Assembly (NCBI GenBank): GCA_949840915.1
Contig: CATKXY010000012.1
Location: 34,530 to 98,529 of the forward strand
DNA: 64,000 bases
Direction: 5' to 3'
Origin: an uncultured Lachnospiraceae bacterium
Lineage (GTDB): Bacteria > Bacillota > Clostridia > Lachnospirales > Lachnospiraceae
Each line of letters begins with the position of its first letter. Position 1 is the stretch's first letter. The position numbers were made by a program, and so were the translations under genes. This document shows, one piece after another, positions 34,779-42,716 of this stretch. The notes beneath the pieces were generated by a model. That model searched no databases, was not told the origin of the DNA, and saw only the letters and a program-made list of their open reading frames with translations.

Positions 34779-37169
34779 ATGTTTCAGGTAATAAAGAGAG
34801 ACGGCGGCAAGACGGATTTTTCACTGACCAAGATCAATGATGTCATCATGAAAGCCTTCACGGCTACACAGATGAGTTACAATAATGATATTGTAGATCT
34901 GCTGGCATTGAGAGTGACGGCAGATTTTCAGGATAAGGTTAAGGAAGATGCCATCCATGTGGAGGATATTCAGGACAGTGTGGAGCGCGTGCTGGGGCAG
35001 GCGGGCTACGAGGAGGCCGCGAAGGCCTATATTCTGTATCGCAAGCAGAGAGAGAAGATGCGTACCATGAAGTCCACCATTCTGGACTACAAGGATGTGG
35101 TGAACAGCTATGTGAAGGTGGAAGACTGGCGCGTGAAAGAGAATTCCACGGTCACATATTCCGTGGGCGGTCTGATCCTCTCCAATTCAGGCGCTGTGAC
35201 GGCTAACTACTGGCTCTCCGAGATTTATGACCAGGAGATTGCCGAGGCGCACCGCAATGCGGACATTCATATTCATGATCTGTCCATGCTCACCGGTTAT
35301 TGTGCGGGCTGGTCCTTAAAGCAGCTGATCAAGGAAGGGCTGGGGGGGATCACCGGCAAGATTACATCCGCTCCGGCCAGACATTTGGGTGTACTCTGTA
35401 ATCAGATGGTGAACTTTCTCGGCATTATGCAGAATGAGTGGGCGGGCGCCCAGGCGTTTTCTTCTTTTGACACTTATCTGGCTCCCTTTGTGAAGGCGGA
35501 CAATCTCAGTTATGCAGAGGTAAAAAAGTGTATTGAGGCATTCATCTACGGCGTAAATACGCCCAGCCGCTGGGGCACGCAGGCTCCTTTCTCCAATATC
35601 ACTCTGGACTGGACCGTACCCGATGATCTGGCGGAGCTTCCGGCCATTGTGGGCGGCGTGGAGATGGACTTTAAGTACAAGGACTGCAGGAAAGAGATGG
35701 ACATGGTGAACAAAGCCTTCATCGAGACCATGATCGAAGGGGATTCCAATGGCCGCGGGTTCCAGTATCCCATTCCCACTTATTCCATCACAAAGGATTT
35801 CGACTGGTCCGACACGGAGAATAATCGTCTTTTGTTCGAGATGACAGCTAAATACGGTACGCCTTACTTTTCCAACTATATCAATTCCGATATGCAGCCC
35901 TCGGATGTGCGCAGTATGTGCTGCAGACTGCGTCTGGATTTAAGAGAGCTGCGCAAGAAGACCGGCGGATTTTTCGGATCGGGAGAGAGTACGGGCAGCG
36001 TGGGGGTGGTGACGATCAATATGCCCCGTATCGCTTATCTCTCGGCCAATCGCGATGAATTTTTTGCCAGACTGAACCATATGATGGATATTGCGGCCCG
36101 CAGCCTGAAGGTGAAGCGGGAGGTGATCACCAGACTGCTGGACGAGGGTCTGTATCCTTATACCAAGAGATACCTGGGTACCTTTGACAATCATTTTTCC
36201 ACCATCGGTCTCATCGGTATGAACGAGGTGGGACTCAATGCCAATTGGCTGCGGGCGGATATGAGCAGCGAAAAGACTCAGGAGTTCACCAAAGAGGTAT
36301 TAAATCATATGCGCAGCCGTCTCTCCGACTATCAGGAACAGTACGGCGATCTGTACAATCTGGAGGCGACTCCTGCGGAGAGCACAACCTATCGTCTGGC
36401 CAAGCATGACAAAAAGCGCTGGCCTGCGATCAAGACGGCCGGAAAACAGGGAGATACCCCTTATTATACAAATTCCTCTCATCTGCCGGTGGATTATACC
36501 GCCGATATCTTTGACGCGCTGGATGTGCAGGATGAGCTGCAGACGCTGTATACCTCGGGAACGGTGTTCCACGCATTTCTGGGGGAGAAGCTGCCCGACT
36601 GGAAGGCTGCTGCGGCACTGGTGAGAAAAATCGCGGAAAACTATAAGCTTCCGTACTATACGCTGTCCCCCACCTATTCCATATGCCGGGAGCACGGCTA
36701 TCTGGCGGGCGAGGTGAAGGAGTGTCCTCACTGCGGGGCAAAGACGGAGGTCTACAGCCGTATCACCGGTTATTACAGACCGGTACAGAACTGGAATGAC
36801 GGAAAACTTCAGGAATACGCTAACCGCATAGAGTATGATATCGACAGTTCTGTGCTGAAACGGCCGGTGACCAGTATAGTCAAACTCTCGAATTTTGCGG
36901 ATGACGTGCAGATTTCCGTGGAAGAGCCCAGAAATGTAAAATATCTGTTCACCACCAGAACCTGCCCTAACTGTCAGCTGGCCAAAGAGTATCTGGAGGA
37001 CATTCCCCATGCGCTGATCGATGCGGAGGAGAATATCGAGCTGGCAAACCGTTACGGCGTGATGCAGGCTCCCACTTTAGTTGTGGTGAACGGGGATAAA
37101 TATAAAAAATATGTCAATGCTTCCAATATAAGGAAATATGTTGACCTGATGCAGGAAGTTCCGGTGTGA
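34779..37169 (+). CDS. nrdD: Anaerobic (class III) ribonucleoside-triphosphate reductase with fused redoxin-like domain
   Basis: A 796-residue glycyl-radical enzyme that makes dNTPs from NTPs without oxygen. Residues 1-95 are an ATP-cone (FQVIKRDGGKTDFSLTKIND), the allosteric activity site. The barrel follows; the zinc site is C-REHG...CPHC near residues 640-655, and the radical glycine is Gly664 in RITGYYRPVQNWN. After it, residues about 710-796 form a thioredoxin/glutaredoxin-like domain with Cys729-Pro-Asn-Cys732 and a cis-Pro loop (MQAPTLVVV). Such a fused redoxin suggests a dithiol reductant rather than formate, as known for some class III enzymes. The activase gene nrdG does not follow; pyrF starts ten bases downstream. 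Confidence 0.95.
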   Translation: MFQVIKRDGGKTDFSLTKINDVIMKAFTATQMSYNNDIVDLLALRVTADFQDKVKEDAIHVEDIQDSVERVLGQAGYEEAAKAYILYRKQREKMRTMKSTILDYKDVVNSYVKVEDWRVKENSTVTYSVGGLILSNSGAVTANYWLSEIYDQEIAEAHRNADIHIHDLSMLTGYCAGWSLKQLIKEGLGGITGKITSAPARHLGVLCNQMVNFLGIMQNEWAGAQAFSSFDTYLAPFVKADNLSYAEVKKCIEAFIYGVNTPSRWGTQAPFSNITLDWTVPDDLAELPAIVGGVEMDFKYKDCRKEMDMVNKAFIETMIEGDSNGRGFQYPIPTYSITKDFDWSDTENNRLLFEMTAKYGTPYFSNYINSDMQPSDVRSMCCRLRLDLRELRKKTGGFFGSGESTGSVGVVTINMPRIAYLSANRDEFFARLNHMMDIAARSLKVKREVITRLLDEGLYPYTKRYLGTFDNHFSTIGLIGMNEVGLNANWLRADMSSEKTQEFTKEVLNHMRSRLSDYQEQYGDLYNLEATPAESTTYRLAKHDKKRWPAIKTAGKQGDTPYYTNSSHLPVDYTADIFDALDVQDELQTLYTSGTVFHAFLGEKLPDWKAAAALVRKIAENYKLPYYTLSPTYSICREHGYLAGEVKECPHCGAKTEVYSRITGYYRPVQNWNDGKLQEYANRIEYDIDSSVLKRPVTSIVKLSNFADDVQISVEEPRNVKYLFTTRTCPNCQLAKEYLEDIPHALIDAEENIELANRYGVMQAPTLVVVNGDKYKKYVNASNIRKYVDLMQEVPV

Positions 37170-37179
37170 GGAGGTTCGT

Positions 37180-38115
37180 ATGATCAATAAACTGATTGCA
37201 AAGATCCAGAGTACCAATGCGCCCATCGTGGCAGGTCTGGATCCTATGATGAAATTTGTGCCCGGGCATATACAGAAGAAAGCTTTTGACGAGTTTGGAG
37301 AGACGCTGGAGGGAGCGGCGGAGGCCATATGGCAGTACAATAAAGGTATCGTGGACGCTATCTGCGATCTGGTACCTGCAGTTAAGCCTCAGGTCGCCAT
37401 GTATGAGCAGTTTGGCATACCGGGAATGATTGCGTTCCAGAAGACGGTAGATTATTGTAAAGAGAAAGATCTGGTCGTGATCGGTGATGTGAAGCGCGGG
37501 GACATCGGCTCCACTTCCGAGGCATACGCGGTGGGACATCTGGGCAGGGTGACTGTGGGCAGCAGGAGTTACAGCGGCTTCGGCGAGGATTTTGCCACGG
37601 TGAATCCCTATCTGGGCAGTGACGGCATCACGCCGTTTATAAAGGTGTGCAAAGAGGAGAAGAAGGGTATTTTCGTTCTGGTAAAGACGTCCAATCCCTC
37701 AAGCGGGGAGTTTCAGGATCAGATGATAGACGGCAGACATCTCTACGAGCTGGTGGGAGAGAAGGTGTCCCAGTGGGGCGCGGAGTGTATGCCTGATGAG
37801 GGCAGCTACAGCTATGTAGGTGCGGTGGTAGGCGCAACCTATCCCGAGCAGGGCAGGGTTCTGCGCAGGATCATGCCCAGAACCTTCATTCTGGTACCCG
37901 GCTATGGCGCACAGGGCGGCAAGGGTGCAGATCTTGTGCATTTCTTTAATGAGGACGGACTGGGGGCCATCATCAATTCCTCCCGAGGGATTATTGCGGC
38001 CTGGCAGCAGGAGAAATATGCCCGGTATGGAGAAGCAGGTTATGCGGAGGCAGCCCGTATGGCTGTGCTGGACATGAGAGAAGATATTGCGCAGGCTCTG
38101 CAGGCGAGGAGTTAA
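37180..38115 (+). CDS. pyrF: Orotidine 5'-phosphate decarboxylase (PyrF, long subfamily)
   Basis: A 311-residue enzyme that makes UMP from OMP, the last step of pyrimidine synthesis. It carries the catalytic Asp-Lys-Asp set in VIGDVKRGDIGST, AGLDP at the start, KPQVAMYEQFG, LVKTSNPSSGEFQD and the phosphate loop near the C-terminus (INSSRGIIAAW). The length fits the longer PyrF type found in Clostridia and Actinobacteria. It starts ten bases after nrdD, and the next gene begins directly after its stop, so the three are likely one transcript. Confidence 0.95.
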   Translation: MINKLIAKIQSTNAPIVAGLDPMMKFVPGHIQKKAFDEFGETLEGAAEAIWQYNKGIVDAICDLVPAVKPQVAMYEQFGIPGMIAFQKTVDYCKEKDLVVIGDVKRGDIGSTSEAYAVGHLGRVTVGSRSYSGFGEDFATVNPYLGSDGITPFIKVCKEEKKGIFVLVKTSNPSSGEFQDQMIDGRHLYELVGEKVSQWGAECMPDEGSYSYVGAVVGATYPEQGRVLRRIMPRTFILVPGYGAQGGKGADLVHFFNEDGLGAIINSSRGIIAAWQQEKYARYGEAGYAEAARMAVLDMREDIAQALQARS

Positions 38116-38673
38116 ATGATGCTGCCGCAGATATTCTGGGACATTGATTACAATATCCTTCTGGCCCTGCAGGCTGTGCGTACACCGTTTCTTGACGCTG
38201 TGCTCAGCTTTGTCACCTCTCTGGGCGACAAGGGCTTTATCTGGATATTGCTGTCAGTGCTTCTCTTATACAGAAAGGACACACGGAGAGCGGGCATACT
38301 TTGTTTGCTGGCGCTGTTGGGTTCTCTGATTATAAACAATATGATCTTAAAGAATCTGGTGGGACGCATGCGCCCCTATGACCGTTATGAGGATCTCGTG
38401 CCGCTGATCATGCGGCCCGTGGATTTCTCCTTTCCCTCGGGGCATACGGGCAGTTCCTTTTCTGCGGCGGGCGTGATGTATGCAAAGCTTCCAAGAAGAT
38501 ATGGCGTTTTGGCCATAGTATTTGCGGCTTTGATCGCGTTTTCCAGGCTCTATGTGGGCGTTCACTATCCCAGCGATGTGCTGGCGGGCATGGCCACGGG
38601 GCTTGTCATCGCGGTGCTTGTGTGTGCGGTGGAGCAGAAGTATATTGTAAACGGTGCGCATTATTTGTGTTGA
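38116..38673 (+). CDS. PAP2 family membrane phosphatase
   Basis: A 185-residue protein with five to six membrane helices and the complete acid-phosphatase motif: KNLVGRMRP, then PSGH in FSFPSGHTGSSFSA, then SRLYVGVHYPSD. Family members remove phosphate from undecaprenyl pyrophosphate or phosphatidic acid at the outer membrane face; BcrC-type bacitracin resistance enzymes are in this group. The exact lipid cannot be read. It starts at the base after the pyrF stop and its 3' end overlaps the convergent araC-type gene by 13 bases. Confidence 0.9.
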   Translation: MMLPQIFWDIDYNILLALQAVRTPFLDAVLSFVTSLGDKGFIWILLSVLLLYRKDTRRAGILCLLALLGSLIINNMILKNLVGRMRPYDRYEDLVPLIMRPVDFSFPSGHTGSSFSAAGVMYAKLPRRYGVLAIVFAALIAFSRLYVGVHYPSDVLAGMATGLVIAVLVCAVEQKYIVNGAHYLC

Positions 38674-39503
38674 TTTCTCCATTCTCTCGGAGAGATTCCA
38701 TAGATGGTCTTGAACGCGCGTGAGAAATGAAGCTGATTTTCATATCCGACGGCAGAGCCGATCTCTGCGATGGATAGGGAAGTCAGCTTTAATAATTCAA
38801 CGGCCTTTACCATCCGGTAATTCATCAGAAATTCCTGGGGAGAGCGGCCGGTGGAGCTGCGGAATATCTTGCCGAAGTAACTGCGGTTGATGCCGCAGAC
38901 TGCGGCGATATCTTCTATCGTGATATTGTTCTGGAAATTCTGTTCAATATAATTGATGGCTTCCTTGATGTAATAATCGCTCATCCGGCTGCTCTGCACC
39001 AGTCTGGTGGACTGACAGGACCGGATCAGGCAGTCCCAGAAGAGATAGAGATGCCCGATCAGATGTAAGGAGGATTCCTTGGCGTGATGGACAATATATA
39101 GCATTTCATTCTTCATCTGTTCGCGCAGATCTTTGGAGTGCGGGTGATAGACAGGGGTATCCGGAGACAGTTCCGTCAGGCCCAGAGCCTCCTTGACACG
39201 CAGTCCGTCAAATTCAATCCACAGATATTCCCAGGGCAGGGCCTTATCGGCGATATAAGTGTTGATCTGCCCGGGAAAGATCAAAAAGCCCTGACCGCTC
39301 TTGACGGAATAGGTCTGTGTCTCCCCTCTGGCATCGTCCGCCATGAGAATGCCCGTGCCGGAGAGTACAAAGTGGAACAGATAATGATTTCTGGCAGCCG
39401 GTCCGAAGGAATGCCCGGGATCGCATTGTTCATATCCGTACTGATACATACTCAAATCAATAAAATTTTCATTGGGAAAAATATTAAAAAAGGTATTGCT
39501 CAT
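38661..39503 (-). CDS. AraC family regulator of the alpha-galactoside locus
   Basis: A 280-residue regulator. The N-terminal half is a cupin sensor domain (FHFVLSGTGILMADDARGE, then GQGFLIFPGQINTY), and the C-terminal 100 residues are the two helix-turn-helix AraC domain (ITIEDIAAVCGINRSYFGKIF and SIAEIGSAVGYENQLHFSRAF, then GISPREWR). The layout is that of MsmR/RafR regulators of raffinose-type sugar use. The ATG at 39503 has GAGGAG upstream. It is divergent from the sugar-uptake genes, and a pair of direct repeats in the gap is a candidate target. Confidence 0.92.
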   Translation of the reverse strand: MSNTFFNIFPNENFIDLSMYQYGYEQCDPGHSFGPAARNHYLFHFVLSGTGILMADDARGETQTYSVKSGQGFLIFPGQINTYIADKALPWEYLWIEFDGLRVKEALGLTELSPDTPVYHPHSKDLREQMKNEMLYIVHHAKESSLHLIGHLYLFWDCLIRSCQSTRLVQSSRMSDYYIKEAINYIEQNFQNNITIEDIAAVCGINRSYFGKIFRSSTGRSPQEFLMNYRMVKAVELLKLTSLSIAEIGSAVGYENQLHFSRAFKTIYGISPREWRNQHK

Positions 39504-39565
39504 AACAGGCTCCTCACTGTGGAATATACCAAAATGCGTCATCATATGATAGTATAGCACAAAAA

Positions 39566-39622
39566 CTAGCATTGTGGTATAAAAAATAAAAAACAGGGCT
39601 ATTTTTGCTAGCAAATTGGTAT
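39566..39622 (+). promoter_or_regulatory. Direct repeats, candidate AraC-type activator sites before the sugar operon
   Basis: CTAGCATTGTGGTAT (39566-39580) and CTAGCAAATTGGTAT (39608-39622) share CTAGCA-N4-GGTAT and start 42 bases apart, four helical turns. The second copy ends just before a TAGAAT -10-like box (39625-39630) with no good -35, as expected of an activator-dependent promoter. Confidence 0.55.
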
Positions 39623-39678
39623 GTTAGAATAGATATATCAAAAGCAGAACCTAAATTTCAATGAGAGGAGAGGAAAAT

Positions 39679-40968
39679 ATGAGAACGGCCGGAAGATTAT
39701 CGGTAACAATGGGAATTGTTATGGGAATGCTGTGTCTCACAGGCTGCGGGCAGAGCGCGGCGGACGGTAAGATCGAGGTAGAACTGGTGTCTTACAAGCC
39801 CGAGGCGGTGGCGGCGTTTGAGCAGATTGAGGAGCGTTTTAACGCCACTCATGACAACATTCACCTGACCATCGATTCCCCCAATGAGGCGATGACGATT
39901 TTGAAGACGAGATTTATCAGAGAGGATTACCCCGATATTGTGGGTATCGGGGGAGACATCAACTACTCCAGTTTTCTGGATGCCGATTTGTTTATGGACA
40001 TCTCGGATCTGGAGGAGGTGGGAATGGTAAAGCAGTCTTATCTGGACATGGATAAGGAGCTGGAGTTTGTCCCACTGGAGGGTACCTATGCGCTGCCCTA
40101 TGCGGCAAATGCGGCGGGAATCCTGTACAACAAAGACATGTTTGAGGAGCATGGCTGGGAAATTCCCGGGACATGGAGTGAATTCACCGCTCTGTGTGAG
40201 GAGATACAGGCGGAGGGCATTCAGCCGCTCTATTTTGGCTATAAGGATACCTGGACCTGTCTGGCGCCCTGGAATGCGCTGGCAGTAGGGCTGTCCGATT
40301 CGGATACCTGTAATCAGGTGAATCTGGGGAACACAACATTCAAGGAGTCCTATCGCGAGGCGGCCGAAAAGATAAGAGTGCTTCTGGACTATGCGGAGCC
40401 GAATCCCTATGCGTACGGCTACAATGACGCCTGTACCGCCTTTGCCAGAGGGCAGTCGGCTATGTACCCCATCGGCAGTTACGCCATACCGCAGATCAAG
40501 TCGGTGAATCCCGACATGAATATCGACTCGTTCCCCTTCCCGGCCAATGAGGCGGAGGAGGACAATATCCTGAATTCGGGTATTGATCTGCAGTTCTGTG
40601 TGATGAAAAATTCCGATAAAAAAGAGGCGGTATACGAGGTGCTTCGTTTCCTGTATGAGGACGAGACCATTCAGATCTATCTGGACGATCAGGGCGGCGT
40701 GGCATGTAAGGAGGGAGAGTTTGAAATCCCTGTGGAGCTGGAGGGCATGAGAGCCTATATCGAAGCCGACAGAATGGCTGACTACCAGGATCATCACTAC
40801 CCCAGTGAGATGAGCGTGGACGCTATGATTCAGACCTTTTTGCTGGATAATAGCGCCAACTCTGTGGACACTTTCCTGGAGCGGTTTGACACGGACTGGA
40901 AGCGCTATAACAGAGATCTGATCAGAAAAGTACAGCAGTATCAGCAGGAGAAGGAGGGCGCGCGATGA
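39679..40968 (+). CDS. Sugar ABC transporter substrate-binding lipoprotein (raffinose/melibiose type)
   Basis: A 429-residue lipoprotein: signal peptide with lipobox LTGC at about residues 20-23, then a MalE/MsmE-like binding fold (FEQIEERFNATHDNIHLTID, ADLFMDISDLEEVG, LPYAANAAGILYNKDMFEEHG, YPIGSYAIPQI). It is the first gene of an operon with two permeases and a GH36 alpha-galactosidase, so raffinose, stachyose or melibiose is the likely ligand. The ATG at 39679 is chosen over one at 39661 because of the GAGAGGA before it. It overlaps the first permease gene by four bases. Confidence 0.93.
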   Translation: MRTAGRLSVTMGIVMGMLCLTGCGQSAADGKIEVELVSYKPEAVAAFEQIEERFNATHDNIHLTIDSPNEAMTILKTRFIREDYPDIVGIGGDINYSSFLDADLFMDISDLEEVGMVKQSYLDMDKELEFVPLEGTYALPYAANAAGILYNKDMFEEHGWEIPGTWSEFTALCEEIQAEGIQPLYFGYKDTWTCLAPWNALAVGLSDSDTCNQVNLGNTTFKESYREAAEKIRVLLDYAEPNPYAYGYNDACTAFARGQSAMYPIGSYAIPQIKSVNPDMNIDSFPFPANEAEEDNILNSGIDLQFCVMKNSDKKEAVYEVLRFLYEDETIQIYLDDQGGVACKEGEFEIPVELEGMRAYIEADRMADYQDHHYPSEMSVDAMIQTFLLDNSANSVDTFLERFDTDWKRYNRDLIRKVQQYQQEKEGAR

Positions 40969-41840
40969 AAAAGAAGATGTCGAATCGAGATAAGACGTTC
41001 TGGGCGGTGATCATTCCGGTGTTGGTTTTGTTCTTTGCCTTCAATACCCTGCCCATGATCAAGGGTATCGTATACAGCTTTACGAATTACAGGGGCTATG
41101 GAAGCTATGACTATGTGGGACTGAGAAACTATATCGACCTTTTTACCGACGCCAGAGTGGGTAAGAGCTATCTGTTTACCTTCAAGTATGCGCTGGCCGG
41201 AACCGTGCTGGTCAATGTGCTGAGTCTGGTCATGGCTCTGGGGCTCAACAGCAGGATCCGCTTCAAGAGCGCTCTCAGAGGCATATACTTTGTGCCGAAT
41301 ATTCTGGGCGGATTGGTCATCGGTTACATTTTCAGCTTTATATTCACATATATTCTTCCGGCAATGGGCAATGCCTTTCATATCGGCTTTCTCCAGAACA
41401 GTATTCTGGCCAGCGAGAAATACGCTTGGATCGGCGTGCTGATCGTGGGTGTGTGGCAGGCGGTGGCGATGAATACCATCATCTATATCTCGGGTCTGCA
41501 GACGGTTCCCCAGGATGTGTATGAGGCCAGTATGCTGGACGGCGCGGGCAAATGGAAGGAGTTCTGGTCGGTGACATTTCCTCTGGTGATGCCCTTTGTG
41601 ACGATCAATCTGGTGCTGAGCACAAAGAACTTCCTCATGGTATTCGATCAGATCATGTCCCTGACAAAGGGAGGACCTGCACAGAGCACGGAATCTATCT
41701 CCTATCTCATCTACCGCAATGGAATGGACGGAGGCCAGTTCGGCTTCCAGAGTGCGAACGCAGTGCTCTTCTTTGTTGTGATCGTGGCGATTTCCATTTT
41801 CCAGATGACCGTTATGAATAAGAAGGAGGAGCAGTTATGA
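40965..41840 (+). CDS. Sugar ABC transporter permease (MalF/MsmF type)
   Basis: A 291-residue protein with six membrane helices and the EAA loop that contacts the ATPase (YEASMLDGAGKWKEFWSVTFPLVMP, given here in part: EASMLDGAGKWKEF). It overlaps the binding-protein gene and the second permease gene by four bases each (ATGA), implying translational coupling. It pairs with the next gene to form the transmembrane channel. Confidence 0.94.
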   Translation: MKKKMSNRDKTFWAVIIPVLVLFFAFNTLPMIKGIVYSFTNYRGYGSYDYVGLRNYIDLFTDARVGKSYLFTFKYALAGTVLVNVLSLVMALGLNSRIRFKSALRGIYFVPNILGGLVIGYIFSFIFTYILPAMGNAFHIGFLQNSILASEKYAWIGVLIVGVWQAVAMNTIIYISGLQTVPQDVYEASMLDGAGKWKEFWSVTFPLVMPFVTINLVLSTKNFLMVFDQIMSLTKGGPAQSTESISYLIYRNGMDGGQFGFQSANAVLFFVVIVAISIFQMTVMNKKEEQL

Positions 41841-42679
41841 TAGAGAGAGCTCGTAAGACAAATTGGGTGCTGACAGTTGTGCTGATTCTGGGAACCATCA
41901 CTGTATTTTTCCCTTTGTATATGGCGTTTATCATTGCTTTCAAACAGCCCAGTGAGATGACCAACGATGTGGCGGGGGCGCTGGCGCCGCCCGCCAGGTG
42001 GAGTATAGAAAATTTCAGGCAGGCCATGGAGGTCACAGACTTCTGGCGTTCTCTGGGCAACAGCCTGTTGATCACGCTGACCACCATTGTGCTGGCTATT
42101 CTGATCCATTCCATTGCCGGCTATGTGATCGGCAGAGGCATGGCGCATAAAAAGAGCTTCCGTTTCATTTATCTCTATATCGTAAGCGGTATGTTCGTTC
42201 CGTTCTCCATATTGATGATGCCTCTGGTCAAGCAGACGGCTCAGATGGGTCTTGGAAACCGCGCCGGCGTCATTCTCTTATATCTGGTATTCTATATGCC
42301 GATGAATGTACTGCTCTATACGGGATATCTTAAGAATATCCCGGTGGCGCTGGAGGAGGCTGCAGATATCGACGGGGCCAGCACCTGGAAAACTTACTGG
42401 AAGATCGTTTTCCCGATGATGATGCCCATGCATGCCACGGTGGCCATTCTCACAGCGCTTGGCACATGGAACGACGTTATGACGCCTCTGGTGATCATGT
42501 CGGGAACAGGGCAGAATACCCTGCCTCTGGCACAGCTCAATTTCCAGACGCAGTTCGGCACCAATTATAATCTGGCCTTTGCATCCTATATTCTGGCTTT
42601 GATACCGATTCTGATTTTCTACATCATCTGCCAGAAGCAGATCCTGAACGGTGTTGCCAACGGAGCGGTAAAAGGTTAG
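41837..42679 (+). CDS. Sugar ABC transporter permease (MalG/MsmG type)
   Basis: A 280-residue permease with six helices and the EAA motif EEAADIDGASTWKTYWKIVF. The N-terminus TVFFPLYMAFIIAFKQPSEM fits the MalG group. It is the partner of the preceding gene. No ATPase gene is in the operon; in many Firmicutes one MsmK-type ATPase serves several sugar transporters, and that is the simplest explanation here. Confidence 0.94.
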   Translation: MIERARKTNWVLTVVLILGTITVFFPLYMAFIIAFKQPSEMTNDVAGALAPPARWSIENFRQAMEVTDFWRSLGNSLLITLTTIVLAILIHSIAGYVIGRGMAHKKSFRFIYLYIVSGMFVPFSILMMPLVKQTAQMGLGNRAGVILLYLVFYMPMNVLLYTGYLKNIPVALEEAADIDGASTWKTYWKIVFPMMMPMHATVAILTALGTWNDVMTPLVIMSGTGQNTLPLAQLNFQTQFGTNYNLAFASYILALIPILIFYIICQKQILNGVANGAVKG

Positions 42680-42716
42680 AAGAAAGCGTACAATATCGAA
42701 AGGACAGGAAACAAGT

